Origin: Mactromeris polynyma
Taxonomy: Eukaryota; Mollusca; Bivalvia; Venerida; Mactridae
Length of the DNA: 64,000 bases
Reading direction: 5' to 3'
NCBI GenBank assembly: GCA_032209605.1
Contig: JASFXZ010000038.1
Coordinates: forward strand, 248,001 to 312,000
The notes below the pieces were generated by a model. It was not told the origin of the DNA and did no database searches. It worked only from the letters and a program-made list of their open reading frames with translations. Of the stretch, positions 63,070-64,000 are shown in pieces. The position numbers and the translations under genes were made by a program. Numbering within the stretch: position 1 is the stretch's first letter; each line of letters begins with the position of its first letter.

Positions 63070-63840
63070 GTGTTACAGGCCAACGAAAAATGTATGCGGT
63101 TTGGGCTAACACATGGTTTTATATTTAGTCAGAAAGAATCGGTTTATGTAGATATGGGAAAATCATCTGATAATGAGGTTGAAGGGTTAAATGATTTAGA
63201 TAAATCAATTCCTTGTTCACCTATTGGTAGGTTAAGACAGAGAAGAAAGGAATGGTTGCACGTGTCTGATAATAGATATATATTGGATGTGATAGAAAAT
63301 GGGTATAAGTTACCGTTTAAAAGCACACCGGAATGTGTGCAATTAAGGAATAATAAATCCGCATGTGAAGCTGAGGAGTTTGTACTAACGGAGATACATT
63401 CTTTATTACAAAAGAGGGACGTATCAAAAGTTTTAGAAAAACCACATGTAGTAAACCCACTTACAGTAGCTTATAATAGAGAAGGCAAAAGCAGGCTTGT
63501 TTTAGACTGTAGACATAAAAACCCTTGTTTACATAAGTTTAAAATTAAATTTGAAGACATAAACACAGCACAAAATTTGTTTGACCTTAATATGTATGGG
63601 TTTACTTTTGATTTAAAGAGTGCATATCATCATGTAGATATTTTTCCAGATCATGCTATGTATTTAGGTTTCAGCTTTGAGAACAAAGGTACAGTAAATT
63701 ATTATGTATTTAATTCATTGCCTTTTGGGATCGCAACTGCTGGTCATATATTTAGTTCTATCGCAAGTCTTGCCCATCGCAAAATGGTGTTTTGTATTTT
63801 GTTCGGAGTTCAGTTAAGACTAAGCAAAATCCCCAGTTAA
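63070..63840 (+). pseudogene. Reverse transcriptase of third YR-type retroelement, 3'-truncated
   Basis: RYILDVIENGYKLPFKSTPE, LTVAYNREGKSRLVLDCRHK, GFTFDLKSAYHHVDIFPDHA and FNSLPFGIATAGHIFSSI are RT motifs, with the first Asp of the palm in FDLKSAYHH. It diverges into unrelated sequence after about 63780 (ASLAHRK), before the catalytic D-D box. No RNase H or recombinase follows, so it is inactive. Confidence 0.75.
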
Positions 63841-63934
63841 TATCTAAAACCTAAAATGTGCATTAAGATCGTACTTTATGAAAAAAGGTAAATTTCTGGA
63901 AGAGGGTTTTCAATTTGGTTTAAAGCTAATGTAT

Positions 63935-64000
63935 TCAGGTCCAAGAGGGCCATGATGGTCCTATATCGCTCACCCGAGTACACTGCCATTCGTATTATAT
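63935..64000. repeat. Bivalve-type dispersed repeat, start (cut by window end)
   Basis: AAGAGGGCCATGATGGTCCT and ATCGCTCACCCGAGTA match the terminal landmarks of the repeats at 9204-10235 and 40719-43105. Confidence 0.55.

Overview
This window looks like nuclear DNA of an invertebrate animal, most likely a bivalve mollusc. It is AT-rich and has small exons in long introns with GT-AG borders. It carries tRNA-derived SINEs, repeats of types known from bivalve genomes (the AGCTCACCTGAGC hairpin family, the 'GATCAATAACT' family), tyrosine-recombinase retroelements and hAT/MULE transposons. There are no bacterial operons, rRNA genes or CRISPR arrays. The species assignment is inference.

Region 1 (1 to about 38,040) is dominated by one plus-strand protein gene, which I identify as KATNIP (katanin-interacting protein, KIAA0556). 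I resolved 24 coding exons between 7217 and 36697. Each junction has a splice acceptor and donor, the reading phase holds across all of them, and together they give 1396 codons plus a stop. The first half is a low-complexity, basic, Ser-rich region with a polyQ tract. The second half holds three tandem copies of the module that characterises the family, built on WGD..Y.GL..IE, then DG.N...D..MWLAP, then IRIWNY.KS. The vertebrate protein is longer, so N-terminal exons probably lie upstream. I could not place them in 1-7189. A polyA signal lies at 38030.

The KATNIP introns carry many short elements. These are a 389-bp hAT MITE with an 8-bp target duplication, two pogo/Tigger-like MITEs, a mariner-like MITE ending 13 bp before an exon, three copies of a CAGGGGTTCCA MITE, a roughly 300-bp repeat present twice, several tRNA-SINEs, a 5'-truncated LINE and an unusual palindrome built from GTTCATGAAC units.

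Region 2 (about 38,040-44,500) holds two tandem-repeat arrays. It also holds a dispersed repeat split by a young 1.7-kb LTR retrotransposon that has 158-bp LTRs, a CAGGG target duplication, and a gag joined by deletion to the tail of integrase.

Region 3 (about 44,500-64,000) is a nest of transposons: a hAT fragment, a frameshifted FLYWCH/MULE transposase, a tyrosine-recombinase element with an SGNH hydrolase and 39-bp hairpin repeats, a repeat-family protein fused to Ty3/gypsy gag-protease debris, a second tyrosine-recombinase-type retroelement (gag-like and RT fragments), and a third RT fragment. A 5.9-kb hAT element (56067-61985) sits inside the RT of the second retroelement. Its four exons splice in phase into a 1077-residue protein. 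That protein seems to place a cysteine-protease-like domain (Q...C...FDSH) in front of a TTF zinc finger and hAT transposase. This is the most unusual system in the window.
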